Origin: Actinernus sp. WN-2022
Taxonomy: Eukaryota; Cnidaria; Anthozoa; Actiniaria; Actinernidae
Direction: 5' to 3'
Assembly (NCBI GenBank): GCA_030867875.1
Contig: JAOWCC010001589.1
Location: 83,785,537-83,849,536 of the forward strand
Length of the DNA: 64,000 nt
Position 1 is the first letter of the stretch, and each line of letters begins with the position of its first letter. Positions 51,531 to 63,831 of this stretch are shown here, piece after piece. Under the pieces are notes generated by a model. The model ran no database searches. It was not told where the DNA came from and saw nothing but the letters and a program-made list of their open reading frames with translations. Position numbers and translations under genes: made by a program.

Positions 51531-51896
51531 GGGAGCTTAAGCAACCAAGATGACGACGTCCAGGACGACGGCATAAAACAATAGTCTTAATTACAAAATA
51601 CAATAATTGCACGTGAAAATGGACGCAGTCACCTACATTTTGACCGTTCTCTTAAAAAACAGAACGTGAAAACAACAAAGTTTTCGTGCAAAGGAGAACG
51701 CGAACGTAAGAAAATAAATCACACCGTTTATCGCTCGGCCTGAACGAAACTCTGTCCCGATCACATTTTTCGAAAATAAGGTTATAAAAGACACTTAAAG
51801 GCAACTAAAGGAAATAGTAAACTCCAAATTTCGGGAGGAAACACTTTTCTACGTTCCGTCGTCACAACCGTCGTCGTCCTGGTTGCTTAAGCTCCC
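51531..51896. mobile_element. 366-bp MITE with TAATA duplication
   Basis: Ends GGGAGCTTAAGCAACCAAGA and inverse GGTTGCTTAAGCTCCC, flanked by TAATA at 51526-51530 and 51897-51901. Inner GACGACG/CGTCGTC runs pair as well. Confidence 0.8.
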
Positions 51897-51963
51897 TAAT
51901 AACACCTACACGTATTAGTATGTAAACTCTTCCTCCCCCTGTGTTGTTTTGTCGCAGTAGTCA

Positions 51964-51965
<2 letters not shown>

Positions 51966-51996
<31 letters not shown>

Positions 51997-52013
51997 TAAA
52001 TAGATAGATAGAA
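51966..52013. repeat. GATA/GACA microsatellite
   Basis: Tetranucleotide run of TAGA, CAGA and TAGA units. Confidence 0.9.
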
Positions 52014-52180
52014 GTCCATAGACTTCTGGTAGGCTATAAGTAGGATGTAAGTAGTCATATCAGAACGATTGCATTGTATTCATTGTATTTATATCAATAA
52101 AATTCTCATGTTTTTTATTTTTATTTCAATGCAAATATAAATAAATATCACCACAGTTTCATGCAGACATATTTTTTCAC

Positions 52181-52492
52181 TCGAAGAAAAAAAGTAACGT
52201 CTGCTTACCCGAGCGCTTAATTAGTTTCCAATATGCACACCTCATTGTGTTATGGAACAATCAGATTTTACCTTCCATATCCTGGAAAGTGACGTAATGT
52301 TGCATTTAAAAGAATTCAGACAATACATTTGCCATTGACCAATCATTGGAGAGTGTTCACTGGCGCGCCAATTCACTAAAATTCTAACAATGGCTTTGAT
52401 TGGGCAGAAAAATAAACAAACGTGCTGACGTCTGCTTGCATATTGGAAACTAATTAAGCGCTCGGGTAAGCAGACGTTACTTTTTTCTTCGA
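52181..52492. mobile_element. 312-bp MITE
   Basis: Ends TCGAAGAAAAAAAGTAACGT and inverse ACGTTACTTTTTTCTTCGA, followed by CTGCTTACCCGAGCGCTTAA and TAGTTTCCAATATGC and their inverses, over 55 bp of TIR. Confidence 0.85.
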
Positions 52493-53059
52493 ATTTATGA
52501 GTCTCATGGCGCTTTATAAATTACTGACATCCGGTAAGTGAAATTACGTCCCGCCTATTACGATGACCGTAATTAAGGTGACAGTGGCGTCAATAGTAAC
52601 GTCAATCGCAAACAAATCGCGAATGTTGAACTCATGATTTCTTGAATAAAGAGGCGCTAGTAATTAACAACATTTTCAAACCGGCATTCAAGTCTTGATG
52701 CACGACAAGTACGCGGATGACGTCATTGATTATATATACTTGCAGTCAGACTTATTAAAATGATGTATAACGAAGGCCGCAAAGCACACGTGAAATTAAC
52801 AAGTCAAATAGGATATAAAGCTGCTTTTAGTCAAACACTTACTCACAAGAAACCGATCGTTCTCTTCTAAGCTTAAAAGCCTTCGCCAAATTAGTTGAAA
52901 ATCAAAACAGATATTTTGCTCTTACGTTTATCCGCACCATTCTGTATCAGTATTTTCTAAACATCATGAATTCTTAATTACACAGGCAGCCAATCCTGTA
53001 CACTGAATGATACCACGTGATGGCCTCTGTAAACTCCAGTACAGAACTGATTACATATT

Positions 53060-53830
53060 CAGTCCGTACTTTATAGGCCACAGGAGCCATTATCCGGGCG
53101 CCATCTCCCATACAACGTCTATGATGCATCGATGTTACAGACCAATAATAATGATATTTTACCAGTTATAACAGGAGCCATTGCTATTGCCATTACCATG
53201 TAATGGGCTCCTGGTTATAATTATTTTTGGACTGTTTCCCACGAGTTCGGTTTCCGCTAACCAATCACAAGCGTTTGCGTAATTTTAATTCAAATGACAG
53301 GAACCAGGAGTCCATAACCAGGAGCGTCCATCCCGTATACTAGGCCTATGTCACAGCGTTTACACAAGTTAAGTTGTTTAGAACGGTTTCCCGCTATTCT
53401 TTGGTTGCAATCATTCCTAAGGGAATAAAATCACAAAAGCGTAGCAGCCATGTTGTTGGTATAACAAAAGTAGCTAATGAGGCATCTTTTGTGCAATCAC
53501 ATTTATCTAAAAATAGCCCAACTTGTGAAAACGCTGTGACAGCTATATAGGAGATATGGACGCGCCTGGTTATGGGCTCCTGTCCATGTGATATCTATTT
53601 ACACCTTGGGCTATTTTTAGATTTTACACGAATAAAATGTGTTTACTACATTTTTTTGTCCACGAATAAATATTTTTCTTTGTTCGAAAGAAAAACAATA
53701 CCGACGGAGATAATAGCCTGTACCGTTCGTTCATCGTTCATGAAACCTGGTTCTATAAATAGCCCAAGGTGTAAATACGCCAACTCAAATATCTAGTATG
53801 GGAGATGGATGCTCCGGGTAATGGCTCCTG
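53060..53830. repeat. cluster of AGGAGYCCATTACC-type foldbacks
   Basis: A copy at 53299-53583 has both ends (CAGGAACCAGGAGTCC, GGGCTCCTG) and pairing ACAGCGTTTACACAAGTT / AACTTGTGAAAACGCTGT. Further ends lie at 53088-53105, 53165-53215 and 53795-53830. Same family as 39773-40097. Confidence 0.7.
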
Positions 53831-53959
53831 AAATCATCATGCTGGTTGATCAAACAAGAGAAGCAAACGAGGCATCCTTTCAGTTCACAACATGCCGCGA
53901 TGAAAGTGAACAATGAGAAAAGAAATGTAAAACTAACGCGGTCTGTAGCCTGCTGGCGG

Positions 53960-54030
53960 ATCTTATGGGTGTTTATTTTGTTGGCTAATTTGTTTTCGGA
54001 TTGGGCTACCTGTGGCACGCGGTAAAAATG
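53960..54030. repeat. single arm of the GGATTGGGCTACCTGTGG foldback
   Basis: TTGGCTAATTTGTTTTCGGA followed by TTGGGCTACCTGTGGCACGC and GGTAAAAATGGG matches the right arm of 44841-45049. Confidence 0.6.
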
Positions 54031-54366
54031 GGTCGAGGAGAAAAAGGAAGGAGGCATACTTTTAGAGTGCTCGGCGTTCGTCCACGAACGGGTAGAAACA
54101 AGACTTACACAGGCTACAAAAAGCGTCTGCAGTGCAGTAGTTTGGGCTACTCTTACTTTAGTCCATACGTGCGAAAGTGTTACGTTGTTCGGATACCGAT
54201 ATAAACGCCATTTTGAACAGGCATGTTTCAGTTTACAGTTAACTCGAGCATGAGCGCTGCTAAGTGAAATAATAAACTGGACCCGAGTGAGTTTTGTTTC
54301 CCCGAGATTGTCGATGTTCCCCGAGACGGAGCCATAAGGGAAGAAGTCAAAACAATGGTACTTTTA

Positions 54367-54616
54367 CGGGACCCAATTTTGAGGGAAGGGAGGTTGTACC
54401 CGGAACCCACCACCTATTTTGGCAAAATCTAGATTTTTGACAACAAATATCTTCTTCAATAAAATACTTATTGAAGAAGTAACTATATTTCTAGTTTCTA
54501 CAGGCAAAGAAGAACGTGTGTTTGCATTAAAATCAGGTATCCCTATTTTACAACGCAAGGGGGGTAGAGGATATTACCCGCCACCCATCACCTCCCCTGA
54601 CAAAATTGGGTCGACC
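54367..54616. mobile_element. 250-bp TIR element
   Basis: GGGACCCAATTTTGAGGGAA and the inverse TCCCCTGACAAAATTGGGTC, followed by diverged inner pairing. No coding content. Confidence 0.55.
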
Positions 54617-54699
54617 CATTCGAAATCCATTGTTTTGACCTCTTCCCTAAGTTTTCCAGACACAACGCACGCTCTCATTGGCTGATTCAGGGTTACGTG

Positions 54700-56330
54700 C
54701 AGTCATCAAAATCCAGTGTTTCCCGCGCGGGCAATAGTTCATCAGTTGTTGCCCGTCACGTGATCACATCGTGACAGAAGATGGTGTGATGTGTCGCACG
54801 CGCCACTGGCTAGCTAAAGGCGGGAATTATTTTTTTACCACAATTGCCGGTAATCTCGCGATCTGATTGGTCGATGTGCGGTGGTAAATGAGAGTCCAGA
54901 CAACGGTGCTGACGCGAGAAAGTTATAGACAATGCTGGCTCTTTCAAAGCTGTCACGCTTTGTAACGAAACTTCCTTGTACGTTTTCTAATATTGTTCTA
55001 AAAAACAAATTTCCTCTAGTTTTCCGTGGTGTGGACTCTTATTTACCACGATTTACGTCATCACATGGTCAAAATTTGTTGTGGACTCACGAGGCGGAGC
55101 CAACCATTTTTCGTCGAGGGGTGAAAGAATTAGGGAGAGAAAGAAAAGAGGGCCTGACACAAAATTAATCCATTCACTGGCTCGTGTTCAACATCCAAAA
55201 TCTGGATGTTGCGCTGATTGGATAAAAAAACAAAAGACTCAAAACCAAATGTGAACGCGAGCTTCACGGCCGTGAACACTGCACTTGCGAACTGAAATCT
55301 CTTTTACTGACGATTTCAGTAAATGGATTTCATAAAAGCATTGGAAGCCGCTTAACAGTTCTTACCGAATATTATTCTTAAGCCTGCACAAAAACTGTCT
55401 CGGAGGCATGTTTCTCGAAAGAAACTGGACGTCCTACGGAGTGTTGCCGGCGGGAATTTTATTCCGATCTTCTCACAGTTCTGGAAACCAAACAGATCGT
55501 CACCGTACGTCATTGTAGCCGTCAGTCAGGTCAGTCCACTGAAGCTGATAAAAACACAGCAAGTTGAAGAATGTTCGGCTTGCAGCAAGGGCACTTTTTC
55601 ACATTCAAAACAAAACAAAACAATTCCCACGGCAACATATACTTAACTCAAAACCTTCGAGAGAATTATAGGCTTATTATCCTTGAAGGAACAATATAAC
55701 TCTGTGTTGTAGTCGTAGCACAAAACAGATGAAATATAAATACCATATTAAAGTCCAAAATTTTCTTTACAGAGATAGAAAAATCGGTAGTATCGTCGTG
55801 TACCGTTTAACCAACTGCGTCATAAAATTCCCTTTGTTACCCACGTTCGCTATGAATAATTTGAGAACGATTATACGTTATCCTCACTATAAAAAAAATT
55901 ACCGCCTGGATCGGGATTCGAACTCGGGCAGGTTAAGAATCAATGCAATGGCTTACCCACCACCAACTCAAACCCTAACCATTAGACCACGACAATTCGC
56001 TGATTGCAGTCGTTTCTTTTACTAGATTTATATCAACTTCATTAGCAACTTCATTAGCTCGATGACGTATGCTTGGGAGGCGGAAGGCCTTTCTCAATGG
56101 GTCTGTGTCAGGCTCTCTTTCCTTTTCTCTAACCCGTCTTCTCTTCTTGAGAGCCTGACACTCAGGTTAAAAACGATGCTAAAAATGCCGTAGCGACGCT
56201 GGCAGCGTGTTGAGTTGAAAAGCAGCTTCCCGAAGAGAAGACGATAAACCTCGCTCGTATCGTCTCGGGGAACGTCGAGGATCTCGGGGAAACAAAGCTC
56301 ACTGATTCCCTCGGGGCCATGCCAGTCATT
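54700..56330. other. no gene recognised; tRNA-like piece near 55905
   Basis: Contains a GATCTGATTGGTCGAT repeat motif (54860) and a TTTACCAC inverted pair (54834-55045). Short open frames have no domain features. Confidence 0.45.
55902..56005 (-). tRNA. tRNA-like fragment / SINE head
   Basis: Minus strand carries GTGGTCTAATGGTTAGGG (box A and D-arm as in Asp/Glu tRNAs) and GAGTTCGAATCCCGAT (box B). The distance between them is too long (about 55 nt) and no acceptor stem closes, so it is a pseudogene or SINE head. Confidence 0.35.
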
Positions 56331-56332
56331 GA

Positions 56333-56553
56333 GGGTGCGTTCGATTGACCGTATTCCGGAATAAGAATAAACAGAATGATCACTACAAATCGCTTATACT
56401 GGATTTTTTTAGCCACTGGAATACTAATTGTATCGTGAATATCATATGTCAGCAAGCATTTGTAGCTTACAGTGTAAATTGTACCTCAACCAGTGATTTT
56501 CAGAGACTATTCCATCTATTCCTATTCCGGAATACGGTCAATCGAACGCACCC
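56333..56553. mobile_element. 221-bp MITE, source of the 124-bp array
   Basis: Ends GGGTGCGTTCGATTGACCGT and inverse ACGGTCAATCGAACGCACCC, continued by ATTCCGGAATAAGAATA and its inverse. The same end sequence opens each unit of 19413-19860. Confidence 0.88.
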
Positions 56554-57004
56554 TAAGTGTTTATTATACCATCACTGCGAGACTAAAGGGAAGTAACTGA
56601 GCAAAATGACACGAATAAAAATCGCAAAAATAACCGATGCAAAGAACGGGGACTAAACAACACGAGAAAGGTGGTACTGGTGTGAAATAGCAAGCAAGAA
56701 ACAAGCAACGTGGTAACCAAGAAGAACGAAAAGGCGAAGGAAACGAAACGTAGTTAAATGGTGAAGGGGCGCCAGGGGGGAGAATAAAACGACTAGAAAC
56801 AAATAAATTACGTGCACACACACACACTTATATGTAGTAGATGAAATATGAGCGGTAGATCTGTATGGGCCATTTACAATGGCGAGCCGCTTCGGCGAGA
56901 TCGGACGCGAATATTTGATCTTACTTGTAAAATGAATAGATATAACTAAAATTCATTGATATGCACGACATAAAATTTTAACCTTTGATTTCTCCCACCT
57001 TGCT

Positions 57005-57240
57005 ATCGATGTGGGACGAATTAGTTTCTCACAAAAACATATCCCACATCGAAGAGACAATGTGTACGCAATAAGAGAGCAGAGCGTAGCGTGCAGGGAA
57101 ACAGGTCCCACATGGAATAGATGGTGTGTACATAATAAGAGAGCAGATGTACTTTGTCATGTACCTGATACAGAATACTACTAGAGCTATAACGGACCAT
57201 GGGGTCTGTATCACGGACCATGGGGTCTGTATATCGATAC
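57005..57240. repeat. diverged tandem repeat with CCCACATSGAA units
   Basis: ATCCCACATCGAAGAGACAA and GTCCCACATGGAATAGATGG, each followed by GTGTAC and ATAAGAGAGCAGA, spaced by about 70 bp; CGGACCATGGGGTCTGTAT is also doubled (57193-57232). Confidence 0.6.
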
Positions 57241-57789
57241 AGAACCTGATGTTTTATTAATAAGGTTTGTACGGGGTATACAGAGGCGACCAGGTGCCCT
57301 TTTAATAAGGCATGGTCTGATCCAGACTTAGAGTAATCACTGACCTAAAATAAAGACGAAAGAAAAGCGCATCAACTCTAACATTGTATCTAGAAGAAGA
57401 TTTTTACGATGCAAGAGCTAAATAGTATCTCAGTATTAAAGTAACGAGTGCAGAGGATCTTGTAGTAGCTGGCTCGTACTTGTTAGACTCAACTTTTCCA
57501 ATGGAATAAAACACTGATGCACTGTGTCTAGAAAAAAGGCTCAACGAAATGCTGTATTATATTATCTTGTTCTCTAATCAAAGAATTGCTCAGAGAATGT
57601 GAAAAGACGTAAAAATGGATAACTGATCGAGAACTATAGCTTATACAGAAATAACTCAAACCGTTATTAACATGCAGTTACTGCATGAATAGATGTTTTC
57701 ACTTTGCCGTTTCCATACAGAACAAGTGCCAATAACAAGCAGATTCAAGCCAGTTAACAACCCATTCCAAGCAAACTCATTCCTAATAC

Positions 57790-58380
57790 TATTAGTATTA
57801 ATTAATATAAAATCGCATTATGGTCCTGCGAAATAATCCAAACCCTAGCCCAACATTTAAGTAACCCTAACAGTAACCAATTGCTTACTAATTGCGTGTG
57901 CCGACCTTAATGCTTCTTCAATGGTCCTGTAAACTAATTAATCCAAAACCTAACCCTACATTTAAAAACACCCCAACCGTCAACTAGGGGTGCTAACTAA
58001 CTTTGAGTGTTTAGAACTATAGTCAATAATTTTGGGTATTTAGAGCGAAGTCACTAAACAACAGACAAGTATAATGCTTCTGCAATGGTCCTGTGTACTA
58101 ATTAATCCAAAACCTAACCCTACATTTAAAAACACCCTAACCGCCAACAAGGGCTGCTCACTTACTTTGAAGTCAATAATTTTGGGTGTTTAAAGCTAAG
58201 TCACTAAACAACAGACAAGTGTAATGTGTCTTCAATGGTCCTGTGAACTAATTAATCCAAAACGTAACCCTACATTAAAAAAAAAACCGAACAGTCAACA
58301 AGGGCTGCTCAAGAGCTACAATCAATAATTTTGGGTGTTTAGGCTTAAGTCACTAAATATAACAGACAAATGTAATGCTA
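57790..58380. repeat. 150-163-bp tandem array, about three units
   Basis: AATGGTCCTGT...AACTAATTAATCCAAAACC recurs near 57918, 58081 and 58234, with ACCCTACATTTAAAAACACC and CAATAATTTTGGGT between. The unit matches the interior of the MITE at 4310-4500. Confidence 0.8.
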
Positions 58381-58389
58381 TCCAACATT

Positions 58390-58535
58390 TTAAAATGTCA
58401 AAATGACTTAGGTTGTTTTAAAATTACATAGGTAGTTTCAAAAATTACCAGAAATGAGAAACAACCTAGGTTGTTTGAAAATAACCTAGGTTGTTTGAAA
58501 AACAACCTGAAATTAGAAACAACCTACAACATATA
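58390..58535. repeat. AACAACCTAGGTTGTT inverted/tandem repeat
   Basis: Repeated AACAACCTAGGTTGTTTGAA units, each itself palindromic around CCTAGG. Confidence 0.75.
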
Positions 58536-58819
58536 CCCGGTAGTCTTAATGTTGATTTGAACTTTTTGAGTTACTAGATATGCATTCAATACAGTTTATC
58601 CAAAGAATTCAGGTGGTCATCGAATTGCAATAATGTATTCCTCTTTCTAAAATTATTAAATACTTATGTAGGTTATTAGTCGGCTAAGCATCTACGGTAA
58701 TTACAGCTGTGCATTTGTGCATGCTCCGATCCTAGATTTCGATCTCACTATTTCAAAGCTCTGCCTTGACTATTTTAGTGTGTTGTTGTGCAAAATAATA
58801 TAATATGGTGTTTGTTTAG

Positions 58820-59460
58820 ATTTCAAAATGAATGTAATAGACCTTTTCAGTTTGCCAGTATTTGTTGCCCCATTTCAGGCCATGTGATGTGCCAGTTCTC
58901 CAGAGGATTTACAGTAGTACTTTGTTTTCCAGTTTACAACAATATTTTTGTCACTGTTACCTCTCATGATAATTTTGGGTTAGGCTAGGGTTACTCAGTA
59001 TTATTCCACTGGCGGGGGTTTCAATAACTTTAGGCAATTGGCAGTCCTGTTTGTAGAGGCAGTGTAGGTAAACTTTACTCAACACTTAAAGTGATAATGG
59101 AGCAAATTTTTTGTCATTAAAATTACGATCTCATTTGAAAGTCCCTTTGAAATGAGGAAGAATGGCAATATCTCATCTCAATATCTCATCTCGTTCCAGA
59201 GATATGGTTTTTTTGAATATGTAAATTAAATAGTCTGTGACATCATAAGGTTGACACAGCCATGAAGACAATCACAAAATGAAGGATATCTCTGCAAATA
59301 GTGGATAAAAACAATATTGAAACTTTGCACATGTATGGTACTAAGGAAAACACACATCACTGTGGAAATCATTATGTTGTCATGGTCTCATGGAAACACT
59401 CTTGGCCTTTCACCTTGAACATAAAATTGTAGTTTTTATCTCTATTACACAAAATAATTA
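58820..59460. other. no gene; dispersed repeat pieces
   Basis: GCCAGTTCTCCAGAGGATTT (58889) recurs as GACAGCTCTCCAGAGGATTC near 28788, and TTTTTGTCACTGTTACCTC (58945) recurs near 61829, so this is repeat-derived sequence. Confidence 0.5.
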
Positions 59461-59469
59461 ACTTTAAGC

Positions 59470-60690
59470 CACTCACATAGTTTAGTTTATTTGCCACAGA
59501 AATAGGAATTACAGATACAGTCGAATGTAATGTATGGTGAGGAGACATCGAGAAACCATCAGGCTTATAGTAAGGTCACCTCGTAGCTTAATAAGTTTAT
59601 AATAAGTGATGCATATGTGCGGCATGATCGATTCAGTAATAATCTATTTGAGTAAGAAATCATTCATTTTTTTCTTGAAACTAGGAAAACTGGCTGAACC
59701 TGTGATATACGTTGGCGGGGAATTCCAAATTTTAGGACCTTGGTATAGAATTGTAAACTGTTTACGATTAGTACGACAGGCATGAGATCGATAATTGGAT
59801 ACTGATCTAGTCTTGTAGTTATGTACTTGACTGCTAGTTACGAATAAATTGAGGAAATTAAGTCGAAGGCAACAACTGATTATGTTAACAAAACATAAAC
59901 TTTGCTACATGAAATGAGTTGACTTTAAAAATGTCTAGTATATCTAACTGAGCAAATAAAGGAGCAGAATGAGCTCGGTAATCTGAATTGGTCATAGCTC
60001 GCACAGCACGCTTTTGTAAATTAAATATTCTATTTAGATTAGTTACATACATGGATGACCAAGCTATGTTACAGTAACTAATATAAGGGTATACTAATAT
60101 ATAATACAGAGTTAATTTTGTTTTATCAGATAAATAAAAGCGAGACCTATATAGTATACCAACTGACTTGGAGATGTTTTTGCAAACATGACTGATGTGC
60201 TGTTTCCAAGTAAGGTGTTCATCGATATACACACCTAAGAATTTTATTACATTTTCTTGTTTGAGTAAGTGATTATTTGTTGGTAATTTTCTTCTGTCTT
60301 GCTTTAAAAATAATGTAATTAGTTTTATTGATATTAACGGAGAGCTTATTGCATTTCATCCAAACGTCAAAATTATACAATGCAGGTTGGGATCTGAATG
60401 AGAATAAAAAATGCTAGTGTCATCAGCAAATAGCAAAGACTGTCAAATGTGAGGCATTGGGAAGATCATTAATATACAGAATAAAAAGTAGGGGACCTAA
60501 AATAGACACGTGAGGTACACCACATTTAATAGTTTGTGCCGAGGAACAAGTTTGATTAAATTGAACAAATTGTTTACAGCATTTTTTATACAAGAAGTAG
60601 AACAAATGTGTTTGGCAAAGGAGAAATTAGGAAAATTATTTTCCTCATTGAAGGAGCCTGGGGCCTTGAGTGTTACCATGGTAATGTCTT
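59470..60690 (-). mobile_element. CR1/L2-type non-LTR remnant
   Basis: Minus strand, from 60605 down: KCGVPHVSILGPLLFILYIN, DLPNASHLT, FADDTSIFYSHSD (catalytic FADD, 60418-60432), then in a shifted frame FLGVYIDEHLTWKQHISHVC, a YISYCNIAWSSM thumb motif, LQKRAVRAMTNSDYRAHSAP, and a 3' UTR ending GTGGCAAATAAACTAAACT near 59480. Several frameshifts; 5'-truncated. Confidence 0.85.
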
Positions 60691-61690
60691 AATTTGCATA
60701 ATGACTTGTATTTTCCTTCGTACCATACATGTGCAAAGTGTCAATTGTTTTTACCCACTGTTTGATGAGTTATTCTTCATTTTTTTATTTGTCTTCATGG
60801 CTGTTCAACCTTATGACGTCACAGACCATCTAATTTGCACATCCTAAAACATTAATATTGCTGGAACGCGATGAGATATTGACAAACAGAAAACTCTATT
60901 CTTCCTCAATTTCAAAGGACTTTCAAATGAGATCTTATATTAATGACTATATTTCGCTTCATTGGCACTTTAACAAAAAACAACGATCATCTGAAGTACA
61001 TGTAGCTAGCGGTAAGAAACAAGTAACTGGCAGTTGGTAGCCGCCTTCTATTGAAACCCCTGCACTGGTGAGGTTGTAAAACAATGAAAAACAAAAGCTG
61101 GGCCTCACCAGTGGAATACTACATAGTACTTCACTATGTATAATTGAAATCTTTTTACCCCACAATTTCCCTGTGCTTCAAAGCCCACGCCACTTGCCTC
61201 ATTGGGACACTATGGAACATACGAACACTAAAATACTTGGTGCTGATTGGGTGTGACCATATTCTAATAAGTGGTAATACAGCTTAATGTCATGTATTTG
61301 TAGTCAGACTGCAGTCATACAATGTACTCTTGATTACAAATTGCACTTGCACTTCAGTTGTGCAATTTTGTAATCACCCATAATACGATTCAAACCAAAT
61401 TAATTGCACTCCACTCAGTTCTATTACCATTTTTTGTTGTAGTTCTAAAACTATGAAATGTAATACTTTAACTTAAAATACTATTAGAGACACTGTCAAT
61501 CATGAACCTTGAAACTTATTTTAAAGTAAAATACAAAAGTAACACTTTAGTTAGAAGAGAAATATAACTTGAATATCCTGATTTTGTTTTGATAGAGGAT
61601 GGCAAAAATTAAACTGGATTACAAAAATGTATTCTAGAAACTGGATTTTGGTTACAGTGAGCTCTAAGTATGGGTTAACAATGAACGCGA
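60691..61690. other. no gene recognised
   Basis: Non-coding. GTTCAACCTTATGACGTCAC (60800) is the inverse of a block at 59232-59262, showing that repeat copies flank the RT remnant. Confidence 0.45.
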
Positions 61691-61695
61691 GTGGT

Positions 61696-61793
61696 ATGTG
61701 GAATTTAGAGTGTTGAGCATTAGATAGAATGCCAGGAAAGGCAAAGCCTCGACGAGTGGTGTTCTATCTAATGCGAGATACTCTAAATTCCAT
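61696..61793. repeat. 98-bp hairpin
   Basis: ATGTGGAATTTAGAGTGTTG and GCATTAGATAGAA pair with TTCTATCTAATGC and CTCTAAATTCCAT. Confidence 0.7.
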
Positions 61794-61799
61794 AGACCA

Positions 61800-63485
61800 A
61801 TGCAATCAGGTCTATTCAAGAATAATGTTTTTGTCATTGTTACCTCATGATAATTTTGGGCCTTGTTAGCTTGAATTCGGTCAAGTAGAATGTGTTTTTT
61901 GTGCTGTTATCAGCCTGGTACAATATGGCTCAGTATTCAGAACTCGAAGCCCTATAGTGTCTGGTCTTTGTAACTAGCAATACCAGCTCAGTATTTGTTA
62001 TTTAGAAATATATTCTTGTTATTATTTTTGGAAAAAAACTGCTGTAGGTAGTAGTTTTCAAACAACCGTAGTGTTTTATGACACATGATTTTAAGGTTTT
62101 AAGGCTTTGTGTGTTTTATAAAATTGCATTATATTATGACATATGGTACTGTATGTATGTACCATATTTTATATAGATTTTATTAAATAAAAATAAAAAA
62201 TAACTTAAAAAAAAAAAATTCATGGTTGAATTAAATGATATTTTAATCCTTTATCCTTGTTTGTTGTCCTGTATTATTACCACAATGGAATATGAGAGTC
62301 CAACTTTGGGAGTTAAAATAACTTCCAATAAGCGTCAAATTAACTCTACATTACTCATGTAGGAGTGAAAACAACTCATTCATTGGAGTTATTATAACTC
62401 CAAAAATGTAATTACAGCGAAGTAGTTACCTTGATTCTTTTTACACTCCATTTTAGGAGTTGTTTCAACTCCATGAAAATAACTGTAGTTACTGATGGAC
62501 CTCTATATAACCACGATCCACGGAGCGAGTTAATAATCCGTACTTACTCAAAGCCAATACCGCTTACTCATCATGCAGGCGGATCGACATTATAAGAAAA
62601 GGGCACGGACGACATTCAAGTTAAATAATTCCTGCAAGGTGTTCCTAATAACAGGTTGAAGATTGTACTGTATTCTTGACGAGAAGCGCTACATTTCATT
62701 CCTAAGAAATTAAATGTCAGTTTCAAGAAATTGACAAAAAAATCAGGGGTGAAATTTACGTGATTTTGATGCAAGGGCCGGATTACAAATATGACCACAA
62801 AAATTAGGAATCCTGTCAAAGGGGGTGATTTTGATGTATGACATTCATTTATACCTGCTGGCATTAAAGAGTAAAAAATAAATAAGATGAACAATATGAC
62901 CACTTTTTGCCGGCTAAAAAATGTCTTATATGCAGTCATTCTGCTCCCCGTAGCTCATAATATGATTTTAGCAATAGTACAAGTTACACCTTGAAACAAT
63001 CGTATGATGATAGGCAATTTGCGGCTGCAAAAATCGTGATCACACCCTTGTGTAAAAATATTGTAAATTTCGTCTTCGGTTTCACTTGTCAATTCCATGA
63101 AATCAACACTACTTGTTATAGTAATGTGGCGCTCGCGATGCATATTGTAATCGCACCACAAGTATAAAAACATGGTACAATTTCAAAAAACATTTACATA
63201 TGTCGTCTGGGCCCTTTTTGCCTGACGCGGCCCTATGTCAATGATTGGTCTCTTTATTCTACAACGATAGAACTGTGTAATAACATGTGAATAGAAATGT
63301 AAAACGAGGTGTGTTTTTTACAGTGGCTCATCCACGAGTTCCCAGGTAAACGACTCATCCACTTAGAGCTAGGGTTTACAGGTAAACAACGAGTTCTCAC
63401 TGGCCTAGAGCTAGGACTGCTTCATAGGCAAACGACGAGTTTAAACCAAAATATAAAGGAAAAAATACAGAATTGAGAAGAAAAT
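61800..63485. other. no gene recognised
   Basis: AT-rich; a poly-A near 62208, diverged AGTTAAAATAACTCC-type repeats at 62285-62480 and overlapping short open frames with no recognisable domain. Confidence 0.45.
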
Positions 63486-63556
63486 GTCGTCCTGGGGTTC
63501 GAACCCGAGTCCTTACTGATGTAAACCAAGTGTGGTAACTGACTAATCTAAGCGAC
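63486..63556 (-). tRNA. tRNA-like sequence, 71 nt
   Basis: Minus strand is of tRNA length with GTCG...CGAC ends, box A-like TTAGATTAGTCAGTT and box B GGGTTCGAACCCC. The acceptor pairs only in its first four positions and the anticodon stem has a mismatch, so a tRNA pseudogene or SINE head is more likely than a functional tRNA. Confidence 0.4.
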
Positions 63557-63740
63557 CTTTAGTGCTCGGTTTGTGACTAATTTTAATACATAGCACGATC
63601 CGAAAACTACGAGTCTCCTGTGCGTACATCAATGACTCCCTCGTGTACTCCAGTGACCCTCTACACGTATATCCTTATGAGGAATTCGAAGGACAGAAAC
63701 TGTTTCAACATTGATTCAACATGCTGAGAACAAACTGAGG

Positions 63741-63831
63741 TAGTGTTTCGTCCATATAGTCCCCTGCATAATACTGTAAAACAGTAGAGAAAATAATTAT
63801 GCAGGGAGACTATATATGGAACGAAATACTA
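63741..63831. mobile_element. 91-bp foldback MITE
   Basis: TAGTGTTTCGTCCATATAGT and the inverse ACTATATATGGAACGAAATACTA-type right end pair over about 33 bp around a CCCTGCATAAT centre. Flanking 43-bp blocks (TTTCAACATTGATTCAACAT at 63702 and 63872) are direct repeats. A half copy is at 10072-10105. Confidence 0.75.

Larger units (their letters stand above)
50950..51967. repeat. three direct copies of an AACACCTACACGTATTAGTA repeat
   Basis: Copies begin near 50953, 51440 and 51899, each followed by a TTCCTYCCCTGTG block; the last two also share TTTTGTCGCAGTAGTCAATAG. Two MITEs sit between copies (51007-51405 and 51531-51896). Confidence 0.65.

Noticed and set aside
57880..58300. Interstitial telomere sequence (CCTAACCCTA)
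   Set aside because: Only short CCTAACCCTACATT pieces inside a longer tandem unit, not a TTAGGG array.
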